NCBI GenBank assembly: GCA_963921935.1
Contig: OY998178.1
Coordinates: 199,114,862-199,178,861, forward strand
DNA length: 64,000 bases
DNA from: Galeruca laticollis
Taxonomy: Eukaryota; Arthropoda; Insecta; Coleoptera; Chrysomelidae
Direction: 5' to 3'
Made by a program: the position numbers and the translations under genes
In this document: in pieces, positions 10,259 to 21,169 of the stretch
How positions within the stretch are numbered: the first letter of the stretch is position 1
Layout of the letters: every line of letters begins with the position of its first letter
Notes under the pieces: generated by a model
Databases searched by the model: none
What the model saw: only the letters and a program-made list of their open reading frames with translations
Told to the model about the DNA's origin: nothing

Positions 10259-10695
10259 CACCCTTCAAATTCTTACAGATACAGATACAAGAAATATTTA
10301 TAAGTCTCCTCCAATTTGCTTGAGAAGTGAAGTTTTTCATCAGTGCATTTTACCTGCATAACTTATACTTCAGAAACTTGAAACATTAGCGAGCAAAACT
10401 AGTCAAAACTTCAATCAACCCAGAGAAGCCTGGAGAGTTGCATATTAGGGTTTCCCCGTGGAGATAGAAAGCGGTACACATGGATTATAGAGCAAACCAA
10501 AGTTACTGATTAAGAATAAAGAAGTTAAAATGGGAGTGGATTGGGCATCTTGCTATAAGAAGTAAGAAGCAACGAGCGATGGACAACAAAGTTATATTTC
10601 GAATACAGGGAGAAAAGAAAAGACCGAGCAAGAGACCGCAATGTCGCTGGAGAGTTGAAATGATCAAAAATTGATTAGATGAAGCTTTTACTTGA
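10259..10695 (+). pseudogene. LINE C-terminal fragment, second LINE copy
   Basis: The plus strand contains KLKWEWIGHLAIRSKKQRAM, then EKKRPSKRPQCRWRVEM. This resembles the LKW.W.GH.AR...GRP..RW tail that ends many insect LINE ORF2 proteins. It is preceded by an ETWNISEQN-type stretch equivalent to the Y..ETW block after the RT thumb. Several stops interrupt it. Orientation is opposite to the 1850-10215 LINE, so it is a separate insertion. Confidence 0.6.
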
Positions 10696-10704
10696 TGAAG
10701 ATCC

Positions 10705-11866
10705 TTACTGAACGATGAAACTATAACTCTTGTTGATAACTTGCTCACATACAATAATGTTTATCCTATAATTCACTCTGATATCATTACTTTATTAAAA
10801 GTGTGTTTGAATCAAAATTATTCTCATTTTAATGGAGAAGTTTATAGCAGTAAAGCTGGTTTGATTATGGGCAACCCCCTCAGCCTCCGACTAGCAGAAA
10901 TTTTCATGGATAATATAGGAAAAATAAGTCATAAACACCCCCTTAGTAAAAAAATTATGTACTGGCTTCGATATGTGGACGACATTTTAGCTAGCTTCAC
11001 TGGTACAAATAGACAATTAGATAGCTTCATTACTTACATAAACTCAATTCACAATAAGATCAAATTTACCGTAGAGCTTGAACAAAATAAGTCTATAAAC
11101 TTTTTAGACCTTACAATTTCAAATATGAATAATAAACATCACATACAGATATTACAATTCATAATAGTTCGGTCCACCCATTCAGTCATAAACTAGCAGC
11201 TTTCAATACTATGATACACAGACTCTTAACAGTCCCATTAAATACTAATAATGATAACAAATAATTAAATATCATAAAACAAATAGCAGTTAATAATAAT
11301 TACGATCCAAATTTAATTGACAATATCATAAATAAAAAGATACAAAAACAGACTTTAGAACAAGTATTCCCTTCTGATAAAAATAATAATAAACAATTTA
11401 AAAGCTTAACATACTTCGGAACACCATTCTTAAAAATTAAATCATTTTTAGAAACTTTAGACATGGATATTTGCTTTAAAACTGATTACAATTTATACAA
11501 ACTCATTAAAAATAACAAATCTAAATCTTCAAAATTAAACAAATCAGGAGCTTATAAATTAAAATGTGGTAATGATAAAATTTATATCGGTAGAACTTTT
11601 AGAAATTTTAAAATTAGAATTTCGGAACACAAACGTAACTATGACAACCAAAAATTACATTCTAACTATTCAAATCATTTATTAGAAAACCAACACATTT
11701 TCGAGCCTAATTTTGAAATTTTACATGTAGTCGGTAAATCCTTTAGTTTAAGTTTATTAGAGGCTCTTGAGATAAGCAAAAATAAATATTCAGGTAACCT
11801 TCTTAACGACCAAATACATATCAATCACTCTCCTTTATTAAACCTTTTTACCCAGAAGATAGCTTA
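10705..11866 (+). pseudogene. Penelope-like element relic: RT and GIY-YIG
   Basis: RT part (10705-11196): LLKVCLNQNYSHF, GLIMGNPLS (GLPMGSPLS block), LAEIFMDNIG, YWLRYVDDILASF with the YVDD catalytic aspartates, and INFLDLTI. After frame breaks, the 11463-11866 part holds SGAYKLKCGNDKIYIG, TFRNFKIRISEHKRN and LLEALEI, a GIY-YIG nuclease with its Arg and Glu. Relative to the intact copy at 37965-40307 it is 5' truncated. Penelope elements prime at nicks made by this nuclease and often sit near telomeric repeats. It is dead through frameshifts at about 11190 and 11240. Confidence 0.8.
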
Positions 11867-12075
11867 GAAATGTTTGTAGTGAATGAATTTCCAGGTAATT
11901 CCTTTCAATACCTTTTTTAACATTAGTATAATAGAATTCTGTATTTATGCAGTGTATATATTGAAACATTTTTAATTTAGACCTTCATTCGTTTTGAGAA
12001 AGCTACTGTATTAGTGAAACGCGTCAACCAGTTTAAATTGAACATGAGTTCAAATAAATGAAGTTTTAAACAAAC
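11867..12075 (+). other. 3' region of the Penelope relic
   Basis: Non-coding tail after the GIY-YIG stop. It contains AGTGAAACGCGTC at about 12014-12026, which matches the 3' half of a hammerhead ribozyme (GAAA, palindromic ACGCGT stem III, cleavage triplet GTC). The 5' core CTGANGA is not intact upstream (TTGAGAA). This is the position of the better motif in the copy at 40564-40619. Confidence 0.4.
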
Positions 12076-12390
12076 TAAATTGTTTTATTTTCATCGTGAA
12101 ATTATCAAATTTATAACAGCAGAATAGTGAAGAATTGTAGAAAATAAGGCAGATTGAAATAATCAGGAGAGGCCTTCATTCTGCAGTCAAACCCGTATTT
12201 ATAAGGTATGATGCCTATAGGCCCAAGTATCGATGGGGCCCTCAGTAAATGTAGAAAAACAAATCAAACCTTCCGAATATCAGAAACTGAAGTCTTATAG
12301 GCGTAACACTATCGTTGTAATTCGCTTTTAATAGAAGCTTAGGTCATATATTATTATGTACATAAGCAACTATTTCTGATTATTATTAAT
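12076..12390. other. Unassigned; possible LINE 3' end
   Basis: Mostly featureless. AATCAGGAGAGGCCTTCATT near 12160 resembles the GGAGAGGCCT-type 3' ends seen in insect LINEs, a weak match. No gene seen. Confidence 0.3.
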
Positions 12391-13117
12391 AGAGAATTAT
12401 GGCACTTTCTAAAATACTGACCGTCACTATTACTGATCGGTCTTATTTATATACTGACGTCAGTATTTTCATCGTGTAAAGTGAGATACGGCACTTATAA
12501 TTTTGTGGTGGGTGGTGGTTATTTTTATTTTATGCTTTTACCTACAACCTCACTTTTCTGTGGTGTGGGCTTCGTTGTTTGTTTATGTTTATCAAGTTAT
12601 CTAACAAATATTTCACTTTTGGAATTTCTTGGTGATCTTCACGGGGATTCGAATAATGGAAGAAATATTACAAGCTGCCATTCTAGGGGGTGTAATTAAA
12701 ATATTTGCTTGCACTTCTTCCCAACCGTGAGGGTTTACTATTGGATTAACCCTTAAAAATTCTGTTAACAAGGCGAGGTCATCCTCGTAAGTAAATCTTA
12801 GTAGTGTTGCTTCCTGTTTCTGCTGTTCCATTTTGCTGTGTTCAACTCTCAACTTCTTAGCATAAATGTAGCGGGTAGCAGTTTGTTTGTTTACAAATTT
12901 GACACTAATAAAATGTACAATTTTGTTTTACGCATGTCTCAAACATAGTGCCGCCAATTTTGTCCGTCACTATCCAGTCACAATTAAGGATAGTCCGTAT
13001 TTAATTACGGACCGCCCTTATTTTTATCTACAACTACGCATGCGCACTTGTCAACAATGTCAAAATATGGACGTTTGTATTAGTGACTGTCACTATTTGA
13101 ACCTGCAATAATTCTCT
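12391..13117. mobile_element. 727-bp TIR element carrying a SANT-like fragment
   Basis: The ends share AGAGAATTAT then TTC, AAA, TGAC and GTCACTA over about 45 bp as inverted repeats. AAT flanks both sides (12388-12390 and 13118-13120), a probable 3-bp target duplication. The left arm contains CTGACGTCAG, a 10-bp palindrome. A truncated SANT-like DNA-binding ORF lies in the middle on the minus strand; no nuclease domain is present, so the element is non-autonomous. Superfamily is uncertain; Harbinger or ISL2EU relatives are possible. Confidence 0.65.
12613..12852 (-). pseudogene. SANT/Myb-like DNA-binding N-terminus
   Basis: The frame opens with a charged start and reads FTYEDDLALLTEFLRVNPIV then NPHGWEEVQANI, a pattern of acidic residues, leucines and a tryptophan spaced as in SANT/Myb-like domains found as first ORFs of DNA transposons. 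It then loses similarity after about 55 residues and runs to a stop. Only the first helix and part of the second are represented. The name of the parent family is not known to me. Confidence 0.45.
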
Positions 13118-13120
13118 AAT

Positions 13121-14308
13121 GTCTTTACTTTTTTACTTACGACAGAGTAAAGGTCGAACCAATAAATTTTATTAATGTCTATTGGACTGACAATTCAGTC
13201 CAATATGCTATTGACCGAGGTCCTTCTGCCTGATTTCAAATGACACCGGACAAACTGTATTTAAAAATAACCCCACATTATTTGCGAAATATTTTTACAT
13301 AGAATCAGATAATTTGCCTTAGATAAAAAATGTCTATGTAATAACTGTAGATCTCTTACGTGTCAAAAATAACTGTTTATAATTATTTCGATTTTATCGA
13401 CAATATATTACAATGATATACATGCTTTTTTTGTTATTCTTTCTAGTGCCGGCGCCCCCAACATGCCGGGTTCTAGGCCTAATCGTCTTTTGCGTAAAGA
13501 CGGCCCTGTCTGCAGTGGATCGATAATGATGATGATATAGTGATAAATTGAAAATACAAATTATTCGATGAATGGATTATTTATTCATTGGTATAAGTGT
13601 ATTATTTTGTAAGGGGTTTTTGAATGTGATACAATAAATTTTTATCAATAACACATATTTTGTGTTCCATTTTTAATGTGACTAAATTGAGGTGGTGACA
13701 AACGTTTTTAAATCAATGAGCTACAAGTACAAACGGAACAGTTGACAACAATGTACAATATATTGACGCTATATGAACTACAACATAAAAATTCATCATC
13801 TAATTAGATAGACAATTTTAAAATTAATTATTAAATTTCATAATACAAAAAAGAGAACGAATATTACATAAACCAACTACTGACATCGGGAGATTTTGAT
13901 ACACCCAATAAATTATAAAATCTACACAATAAGTCTTATGATAAATTTGGCAATAGTGTTCTGATAACAAACTTTACCTTTCACTACATGACACACAATA
14001 ATGACATTCGTCGATCACGAATTTCAGGCCATTCGACCTGTTGATAGAGATTAAATGTCTGTTTTGTTCTGTTGTTCAGTCGATAAATGACGTACTAAGT
14101 AATTACAGAATGGTATAATTTCTTTTTAATTTGTGTCAATGTTATAAGTCAAGCAAATAAAATCTGATATTACACAAAATTTGTATTAGATTGTTGTATG
14201 TACTTTCCGAGGAGGTATATATACAATGAAATACATACATATTGTTCACCTCAACATTATGTGACAAAATTGAATCAAATTACATAGTTTTTAAGTTAAT
14301 AATAATGT
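13121..14308. other. Unassigned, with a short GC-rich block at 13445-13540
   Basis: Most of this stretch is AT-rich with no gene. A GC-rich island (CCGGCGCCCCCAACATGCCG ... AAAGACGGCCCTGTCTGCAG) ends in GATAATGATGATGAT, which looks like the 3' end of a LINE or SINE with a short simple-repeat tail. A scattered AT-rich tract at 13690-14300 remains unexplained. Confidence 0.35.
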
Positions 14309-14567
14309 TATTTAGATAACTCTAAACTTATTTCATTTGATGTTCACTAAAATTCCTCCTAAAGAATGTCTAACACTTGTAAGAAAATTACTAGAAGATA
14401 AAAATATTAATCCAGGAATAATATCAGATATACTTAATTTATTGGATGGATGTATTAATCAGAATTATTTCACTGTTGACAATAGGATATATATTGAAAA
14501 TGAAGGTTTATATCACCTTATATCTCCAATTTTGGCAAACATTTTTAAGGACAGTTTAGAAAGAAAA
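14309..14567 (+). pseudogene. Penelope RT fragment joined to a LINE
   Basis: FTKIPPKECLTLVRKLLEDK and INQNYFTVDNRIYIENEGL match the intact Penelope ORF at 39100-39330 almost residue for residue. An 11-bp gap removes VTNM upstream, and the GLPMGSP block is mutated to GLYHLISP. Similarity stops abruptly at LERKI, where the sequence switches to LINE RT without spacer, leaving one open frame of 91 residues across the join. Confidence 0.8.
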
Positions 14568-14940
14568 ATCCGATGTCAGTGGAAAGAGGAATACGTCAAG
14601 GAGACTCATTGAGCCCGCTGCTCTTTAACCTCATCATGGATGAAATTATCCATAAAGTCAAAAATCTGAATAGAGGGTACAGAATGGGCGAAGAAAATAT
14701 CTCTATAGTATGCTATGCGGAGAGTGAAGATGATCTTCAGAGACTTCTACACCAGTTTAATATAGCAGCAAGAAAGTTTAGCATGATAATATCCCCTACT
14801 AAAACAAAGAGTATGGTGATATCTAAAGAACTATTAAGGTGCAAGCTGGAAATGGACAGAAAGATAATCCAGCAAGAAAAAAGCATCAAATAACTGGGAA
14901 TACTAATGCACAGTGATGGAGATACAGAAGCGGAAGTATT
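14568..14940 (+). pseudogene. RTE-like LINE RT fragment
   Basis: MSVERGIRQGDSLSPLLFN, LIMDEII, RGYRMGEENISIVCYAES, DDLQRLLHQFNI and KTKSMV follow the order of RTE-type RT motifs; the YADD box is altered to YAES. GDTEAEV marks the start of the connection region before it is cut by the Tc1 relic. This is the same family as the LINE at 1850-10215, less decayed, opposite strand. Confidence 0.8.
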
Positions 14941-14944
14941 ACGC

Positions 14945-15533
14945 AAGTTCATAAGAAGTACAGATTTTGGAATACGCATGTACCAGTATATTGCGAAGCT
15001 CTTTAGAATTTCCGGGGACCGGCACATATGTCTCCGTAAACATTTCCCAATCTCATACAACACATCATGTTCGATCGGGTTCAAATCTGCACTCCGAGCA
15101 GGCCAAACAAATTGCATGATTTGAAACTCGTGAAGATACTGACTAATCATCCAAAAAATGTGGAAACTGTATCATCAAGCATAAGGGTTGCGTTGTCTTC
15201 CAAAATAACGGTACAACATGGTCTTGAGGAACCTCTGTCAGGTATCTATGAAAAGTCACCGTCATATTCTTGATAAAACTGATCCTCCACCAAACGGAAA
15301 TCGCTCGGCAATACACGCTTGAGCATATTGCTCGCCTTGTCGTCGCTGCACTCCTACATGTCTATCTTAGCTCGTAAAACAGAATCGCGATTTATATAAA
15401 AACAATATGCGACTTCACGACGCTATTGTTCAAGTTCTCCAGTAACTCTAGTTCCAGAAGATAATCGCGAAGCATTAAGTCGTCTCTTAACTATCCATTA
15501 ATGCAAATTTCACACATGTTGCAGATAATTTTA
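14945..15533 (-). pseudogene. Tc1-like transposase, C-terminal half (split by Harbinger 2)
   Basis: Minus-strand frames contain RFPFGGGSVL, a decayed QDN region, FVWPARSADLNPIEHDVL (third catalytic acidic residue) and WYMRIPKSVLLMN, the usual order for the second half of Tc1 transposases. The N-terminal half lies at 22818-23005 on the same strand. The 7.3-kb Harbinger between them therefore inserted into this gene. Multiple frameshifts. Confidence 0.75.
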
Positions 15534-15761
15534 AGTCGGCAACTCACTACGCGATACTTGACAAGTACTTGGCATATTTCAAGTAGTGTGTATGAAACTA
15601 ACATGAAAATCGGCGAGCAACGATTACTTGCCGTCCGCAGTCGGTAAATTAAACAAAGTCAAAGGCAACAAGTAGCGAGTCAAGTAGCAGCGCCACACTT
15701 ATTCGACAAGTTTGTACAAGTAAAAAACTAGTAAATAGTGAATGTTGTTTAGTTCTCAAAT

Positions 15762-16094
15762 ATGGAGTGGTCCAATGAAATGACTATAGAATTTTTAAAT
15801 TTATATGAAAATGAAAGTATTATTTGGAGCCCCAGTCACAAACTACATAAAAATCGAAATGAAGTTCATGGCGCATGGAAGAGAATACAATCTGAGTTTT
15901 CTTTGAAATTATATGTGACAGAAAAAAAAGAGTCGTTAATGGCAACGTTCAGAAATTGTCTGAGCAACATTAAGGCAAGGGAGAAGAGTGGTTCAGGTAC
16001 TGACGAGTTATATAAACCTACCTGGTTTGCGTTCACAACAATGGCCAGGTTTTTAACTCATTACGATATGCTAAGAAAAACGATTAATTCTGAT
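15762..16094 (+). pseudogene. MADF-type Harbinger partner gene, exon 1
   Basis: ATG at 15762 opens MEWSNEMTIEFLNLYENESI, then KLHKNRNEVHGAWKRIQ, ATFRNCLSNIKAREKSGSG, ELYKPTWFAFTTMARFL. This is a complete MADF DNA-binding domain with its conserved Trp and hydrophobic positions. The exon ends ...TINSD at a consensus GTAAGT donor (16095). This exon itself is intact, but the downstream exons are 5.4 kb away and broken, so the gene is called a pseudogene. Confidence 0.8.
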
Positions 16095-16169
16095 GTAAGT
16101 ACTAATTTTATTATTCATTGTAATACATTTAGGAACCACTGTAATAAATGAGACCCTATTATTACACTC

Positions 16170-16480
16170 TTATGGTGAAGCTGTCACCAGTGTAATAAAT
16201 TTAGGTTGATGAAGCAGTGATTAACTCAGCCGATGTTGCCGCTGTCACCACTGTAATGAATTAGGATCCCGGTTGCCGCTGTCACCACTGTAATGAATTA
16301 GGATCCCGGTCACCACTGTAATGACTTTTGCCTGTTATTACACTCTTTAATGAATGCTGTTGTCACTGTAATAACATCCGTTGTCCTTTTGAAATCACAG
16401 CCCTCTGTTACCAGTGTATGACAACCTTTGGATCCCTATTTTCTTGAATTTTGCAGCATGCTGTCACCAGTGCTGTAGGG
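16170..16480. repeat. Minisatellite around GCTGTCACCACTGTAAT
   Basis: GTCACCA(C/G)TGTAAT recurs at least six times. Two units near 16240-16310 are perfect 34-37-bp repeats (GCCGCTGTCACCACTGTAAT plus GAATTAGGATCCCG). Copies further out are diverged. No coding role. Confidence 0.75.
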
Positions 16481-16799
16481 CACAATTAGAGCCAGGAATC
16501 CACTTGTGGGTAACCTCGGGGGAGGTGGTTTCCAGGCACGAGCGGGCAAGGTCTCCGTGTGGCCTCTTGGGCTTATACAATGTGCCAAGCCTGAGTTCTA
16601 AGGCGGGTCGCGTCAACCAGTTCAATCCCGCTGGTTCGAGGGGAGGGGTTTGTTGGTAAAGGGAACAGACTGGGTGGATAATATGTACATATATATTACA
16701 AACACAAAATAAATAAATACAATAATTGAACCCTGGTTGGGACAAAATAAAAGTTACTCGTGAGAGAATGTCCCGGTACAATACATTAGAAACCAATTA
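16481..16799. other. GC-rich block, unassigned
   Basis: 16485-16660 is unusually GC-rich for the window. It holds CCGCTGGTTCGAGGGG, resembling a Pol III B box, but no convincing A box or tRNA fold, so a tRNA-derived SINE cannot be claimed. An AT-rich tail follows. Confidence 0.3.
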
Positions 16800-17250
16800 G
16801 GGAAAAACGTCTTTCATAGTCTGGAAGTAGTTTCTCCTGATTATGACATGAATAAAAGATGTCTTGCATATGACTATCCCTGTATACGGTATGAGAAAAA
16901 ATTAACGTCACTAGGGTAAAACGTCTTCCATAGTCTGAAAGTAGTCTTTCCTGATTATGACATAAATAAAAGTTATCTGGCATATGAATATCCCTGTATA
17001 ATATATGAAAAAAATTAACAGGACTAGTAAAAAAAGTCTTTCGTAACCTGAAAGTAGTCTGTCCTGATTATGCTATAAATATAAGATTTCTTACATATGA
17101 ATATCCCTGTATAATATACGAAGAAAAAAAATTAACAAGATTAGTAAAAAGTCTTTCGTAGTCTGAAAGTAGTCTGTCCTGAATATGACATAAATAAAGG
17201 ATTTCTGTCATATGAATATCCCTATATAATATATAAGAAAAGGTTAATAA
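16800..17250. repeat. Tandem array, four copies of about 115 bp
   Basis: Units beginning GTCTTTCATAGTCTG-like start near 16808, 16922, 17035 and 17152. Each contains CTGATTATGACATAAATAAA and CATATGAATATCCCTGTATA. Divergence between units is modest. It lies inside Harbinger 2. Confidence 0.85.
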
Positions 17251-17986
17251 GATTTAAATTCCCTAGACTAAAATCTAGTGCCCCCCGGAATTAATAAATC
17301 AATTGTAAATCGTACTATTTCCTAAATATGTTAGGTGAGGGGCTCAAATGTCAATAGTGCACTTAATATGACCAGGAAATGTATCTTCGGACACCAAGAC
17401 AAATCAAATAAATGTCAATACGATATTTGTTCAAAAAAAATATAATGACAGATAAAAAAAACTTACGGTTTGAAATATCACAAATCACAACAAACAGTAT
17501 CACTGTTCACATACGGGCCGTCGGAGATGGGGGAGTACCAGGCCATACGGTACCTGATTACTCTATGAGGGTTTTTTCCTCACTGCCCTCTGTTCCAAAT
17601 TTTCTTCTATCTATTTCAGAAGATTTGGGACGAGGATTGTTATTAAAAACATCAACTGTAGTTGTGTTATTTAATTACCTTCGGTTTGCCCTTGCTTATA
17701 TTTTTTATTTTCGTAATTGAAGGTTGATTTTCAATTAATTTTTTTATACTAAGTTGCAAGATTTGTCTATATTTTTGATAACCAAAACATCGTGTGTTTT
17801 GTCATCGACCTCGTCGGTTGTGTAAATTGTTTGTTTAAATTTTTTCTGCTCTAGGTCAACTTTTGTTTTTATATTAAATTGAATTCGACTTATTTTATTA
17901 TAAAGAAAATTATATCTATATAGGGTGTCCCTGAATTTCCTTTACCATATTTCGTGCTTATTACATCATTTATACAATTAACTACA
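17251..17986. other. Unassigned sequence within Harbinger 2
   Basis: A 102-residue plus-strand frame at 17412-17720 has no recognisable family and no conserved-looking motif. The rest is AT-rich. Nothing else seen. Confidence 0.35.
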
Positions 17987-18790
17987 TTAACAATATTTAT
18001 CTTGCCATGACATTTTGCCCTTGTTCATAAAACATTCCCCAAAAGCTTCTCTGATGTGTTTTGCGTCTATTCTTAAGTTCCTTGCTTTATTTCGTAATGG
18101 TAATAGGGAAGTCATATTTTCTTGACCTCTGCGCCAGGTTCCCGGATAAAATTCTCCATATAGTTCAGGATCAACCCTTCCACTTGGCGTGTAATTTGAA
18201 CGTGAAGACTTACTATTTCGCAAAAAATTATGTAGAAAACAGCAAGTCAATGTAATAATAGAAACTTTCTTTGGCTGTAAAGGGATTGGTTTTCTTAACA
18301 CTCGGAACACCGAAGACTCTATACCAAAAACGTTATCTACAACACGACGAGCACGTGAAAGACGTTAATTGAATAACCTTTCCTTAGTACCCTTTGTATG
18401 AACGCCGGGAAAAGGTTTTAGTATACAGGTACTTATTGCAAATGCATCGTCAACAACAAACACTTACGGGATAGCGTAATACATTCCGTGCAATGGTTCC
18501 TGTGGTGGTAAATTTAATTCTTTAGTATCGATTTTCCGAAACAGTTCAGTATTTCGCCAAACAGCACCATCGCTCAGCCTACCTTAGACAACCGCAATCA
18601 ACAAAAGTTAAGCGATAGTTAGCATCAACAAGACCCATTAATACGATGCTAAAGAAATTTTTATAATTATAGAATTCAGGACCACTGTTATTTGGCGAAT
18701 GCATCATAACGTGCTTGCCGCTTATTGCTCCGATGCAGTGTGGAAAATTCCATTATTTTTCGTAATCTTCTGCTATTTGTTTCCATTGTC
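17987..18790 (-). pseudogene. Harbinger 2 transposase, C-terminal exon
   Basis: Minus-strand frames read WNFPHCIGAISGKHVMMH, SGPEFYNYKNFFSIVLMG, VDANYRLTFVDCG, VFVVDDAFAIS, RLSRARRVVDNVFG, VFRVLRKPIPLQPKK and CCFLHNFLR. This is DDE_Tnp_4, but two catalytic residues are changed: the first Asp is Ser (GAISGKH for GAIDGKH) and the Glu is Asp (VVDN for VVEN). Only the middle Asp remains. Frameshifts and stops occur throughout. The matching N-terminal exon is at 22310-22667. Confidence 0.8.
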
Positions 18791-18837
18791 TTCTGAATTT
18801 GGAATCTGTAATAAAGTATTATCGGTTATTGATTATT

Positions 18838-18917
18838 ATTCAAATATTCCAAAGGAAGGAAGTAATTTTTGTATTGTTGTGCAATACAAAAAATATATCT
18901 TTCCTTTGGAATATTTG
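18838..18917. repeat. Hairpin: 20-bp inverted repeat with a 35-bp loop
   Basis: CAAATATTCCAAAGGAAGGA (about 18840-18859) is matched by TCTTTCCTTTGGAATATTTG (about 18896-18915), one mismatch. It lies upstream of the transposase C-terminal exon, inside the long intron. Possibly a tiny MITE or an RNA hairpin. Confidence 0.6.
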
Positions 18918-19115
18918 TACTTCAACATTGTGCACACAGCTTTGATATTTTTTTTTATTCAGTTTAACGTGCTCGACAACTATGGCCATTTACACATTTA
19001 CGATGAATTATACAATTTTTATGTATTATAAGATTACAATGGATTATACGATTAAAGATAAAAGAAAGAGTAAACTATAACAATTGTCAGAAATATATCA
19101 AAATTATTTTTTGGT

Positions 19116-19795
19116 TCATATTTTGTTATAAAGTTGAATGTTCTTTAATAGCTTAATAACAGCGATGATTTTATGCGGATCATTTAATATGATTTGAAGA
19201 TCTTCTTCGATATTTAGTTGTTGTCTTCTCATTGTATGCTGATGACATTCAGTCAGAATGTGTTTAACGGTCAGGAGGGATTGGCAGAATTGACACATTG
19301 GTTTAGCACTTGTTGTCATTAGATAACCTTGCGTTAGTTTTGTATGGTCTAATCTTAGTCTGTTTAGAATGACCATCTCCTTTCTAGAAAGTTCGGGAAA
19401 GTTCGGGAAAGTTCGGTCGATCAAGATTCGGTCGGATTTGGTAGAGTTTTGTATGGTTTTGGTGACAATGTAATTGCCACCTGCTGTTTGTTATTCTCTT
19501 TATTTCCGATTTCATATCCTTGTAGATCTGGATGTTGGAAGAACCAGTAGTGGATGTGACAGATTTTTTTGCATAAATATCAGCGAGCTCATTGCCTGTT
19601 ATGCCGATGTGTGAAGGTATCCAGATGATAGTAACTGTTACACCCTGGGAGGAAAGATTTTGATATGTATCATGTATCTTTTGTACGAGGGGATGGTCAG
19701 TGAATATGTTGCGTATGGAGTGGATTGCTGCTAAACAGTCTGTACAAATGGCAATATTCTTATTTGTTGGAGTGAGACTTTTGCAATCTGATGAA
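19116..19795 (-). pseudogene. LINE RNase H end and C-terminal zinc motif
   Basis: ICTDCLAAIHSI (Asp-containing RNase H strand), TIIWIPSHIGITGNELAD (the PSH.GI.GNE.AD block with catalytic Asp/His), then LNRLRLDHTKLTQGYLM and CQFCQSLLTVKHILTEC, the CCHC module that closes I- and Jockey-group ORF2 proteins. A tandem slip of GTTCGGGAAA near 19388-19408 duplicates FPELSR and shifts the frame. The domains upstream (EN, RT) are deleted. Confidence 0.8.
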
Positions 19796-21169
19796 CCTTC
19801 AGGGTAATACTGAAATTTTAACTTTTTTTGTAATCTAGTAATGCGATTCTTTAAAGACCTTCCATTCATTTTTGAATGTATGAGTGATAGATTATTTAAT
19901 AGAGCTGTGATATCAGAAGTGAAATTATAAGCTTCTTTCAAGGGGTCACTATGACCAAAAGAATTTTGTAGGAAAGCAATAAGTTGTATTGCATCTAGCG
20001 AGAATGAATCAGATGAATTTTCGTAGAGATTATGAATGGTTGTTAGGACATTAGGGCTCAATTTGTTGTCTTGAGAGATGGAAGTCCTGGTTTTTTCTGG
20101 GCATGTTTGGGAATATTTTGGGATGCTGTAAATTTTGGTGTTTATATTTCACTAGTCTCTTATGCAGGTACGGGCGTTGAAACAGGTGAAAGTTCAAGAG
20201 GAGAATCAAGGTGACTGTCATTAGAGCGACTTCTTTTTGACCAGATTCATGGGCTGTTATAAAAGGGATATCAGATGATATTTGAGAATCAATTGTGGGT
20301 TTATCTTTAATGGGTTGGGGTGTAGGTTGTGAAGATGGAGTAGAGAGAGGTGGATTATGATTGGAGGAGGAGCTAGTAGAAGAGTTGGATAGCTGTTGTT
20401 GGATGTCAGGGGCATTGGGTGCATTTGAGCAGGTATCGGCAGTATATCCAGTTTGTTTGCAGATAAAACACTGTAGTCTATCAGTAGATATAATTATTCG
20501 ATATTGCGTATTTTCATATGAGACTGGAAGAGATGTTTGAATATTAAAATTGTTACTGTCAGGTATTACGTAGGAGATTCGTCTAAAACTCATGATATGT
20601 GCATATTGATCACCGGTGGCACCACATTTTAGGAACGAAACTGGTGAGGCTAGTTCCAAGCCAAGTTCTTTGAGAGCTGATTCAATTACCGAATGAGGCA
20701 TGGACGGACTTACATTGGAGATTAGGATTCGTTTAGCAGGAGTAATTAGTCTTCTAATTGGGACAGAAGTATAGTTTATCACCACGATAAGATTTGATTT
20801 AAGGAGATCATCTACGATGGCGATAGAAGAAATATATATGCAGATGCGATTATTTGAAATCCTAGAGGCAAAAGTTATATTTTTGGGTGAGACAATGTTA
20901 CCAATAGTTTTGATGTATTCGAAAAGAGCCGTGTTTGGAATTGAATGCATGATCATCGCTTGTTCTCTTTTGGGGAAGGATGCAGGAGGGGGTTTTGTGA
21001 GTGTTGTCGCTACGTACACGATTTTGGATTTGAGGGGGTAGTGATTAGGTGCATTTGGATGCATGAATTGAGAAGAAGAGTTGACAAAATTATTATGAGA
21101 TGATGTAGTTGGTTGGTGAGATGGTGTAGATAATGACATTTTGTGCGTGATTCTGGATACCAAAATCAC
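19796..21169 (-). pseudogene. LINE ORF1 Gag-like protein
   Basis: Start MILVSRITHKMSLST; a more likely Met is 10 residues in. After a Ser/Pro/Asn-rich leader come two RRM-like strands (VYVATTLTKPP, RILISNVSPSMP) and one zinc knuckle CFICKQTGYTADTC whose His is replaced by Tyr. A Ser/Thr-rich linker follows. A frameshift near 20060 moves the C-terminal MSPNVLTTIHNLYENSSDSF segment to a second frame that fuses to RNase H. ORF1 proteins bind LINE RNA in the cytoplasmic particle. It is 372 residues to the first stop. Confidence 0.7.

Noticed and set aside
16590..16650. Possible tRNA gene or tRNA-derived SINE
   Set aside because: A B-box-like GGTTCGA is present but there is no A box at the right distance and no cloverleaf.
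16170..17250. CRISPR-like array
   Set aside because: Repeats are adjacent tandem units without unique spacers, in an animal genome.
20817..21041. Plus-strand 74-residue frame
   Set aside because: Antisense shadow of the LINE ORF1 frame.
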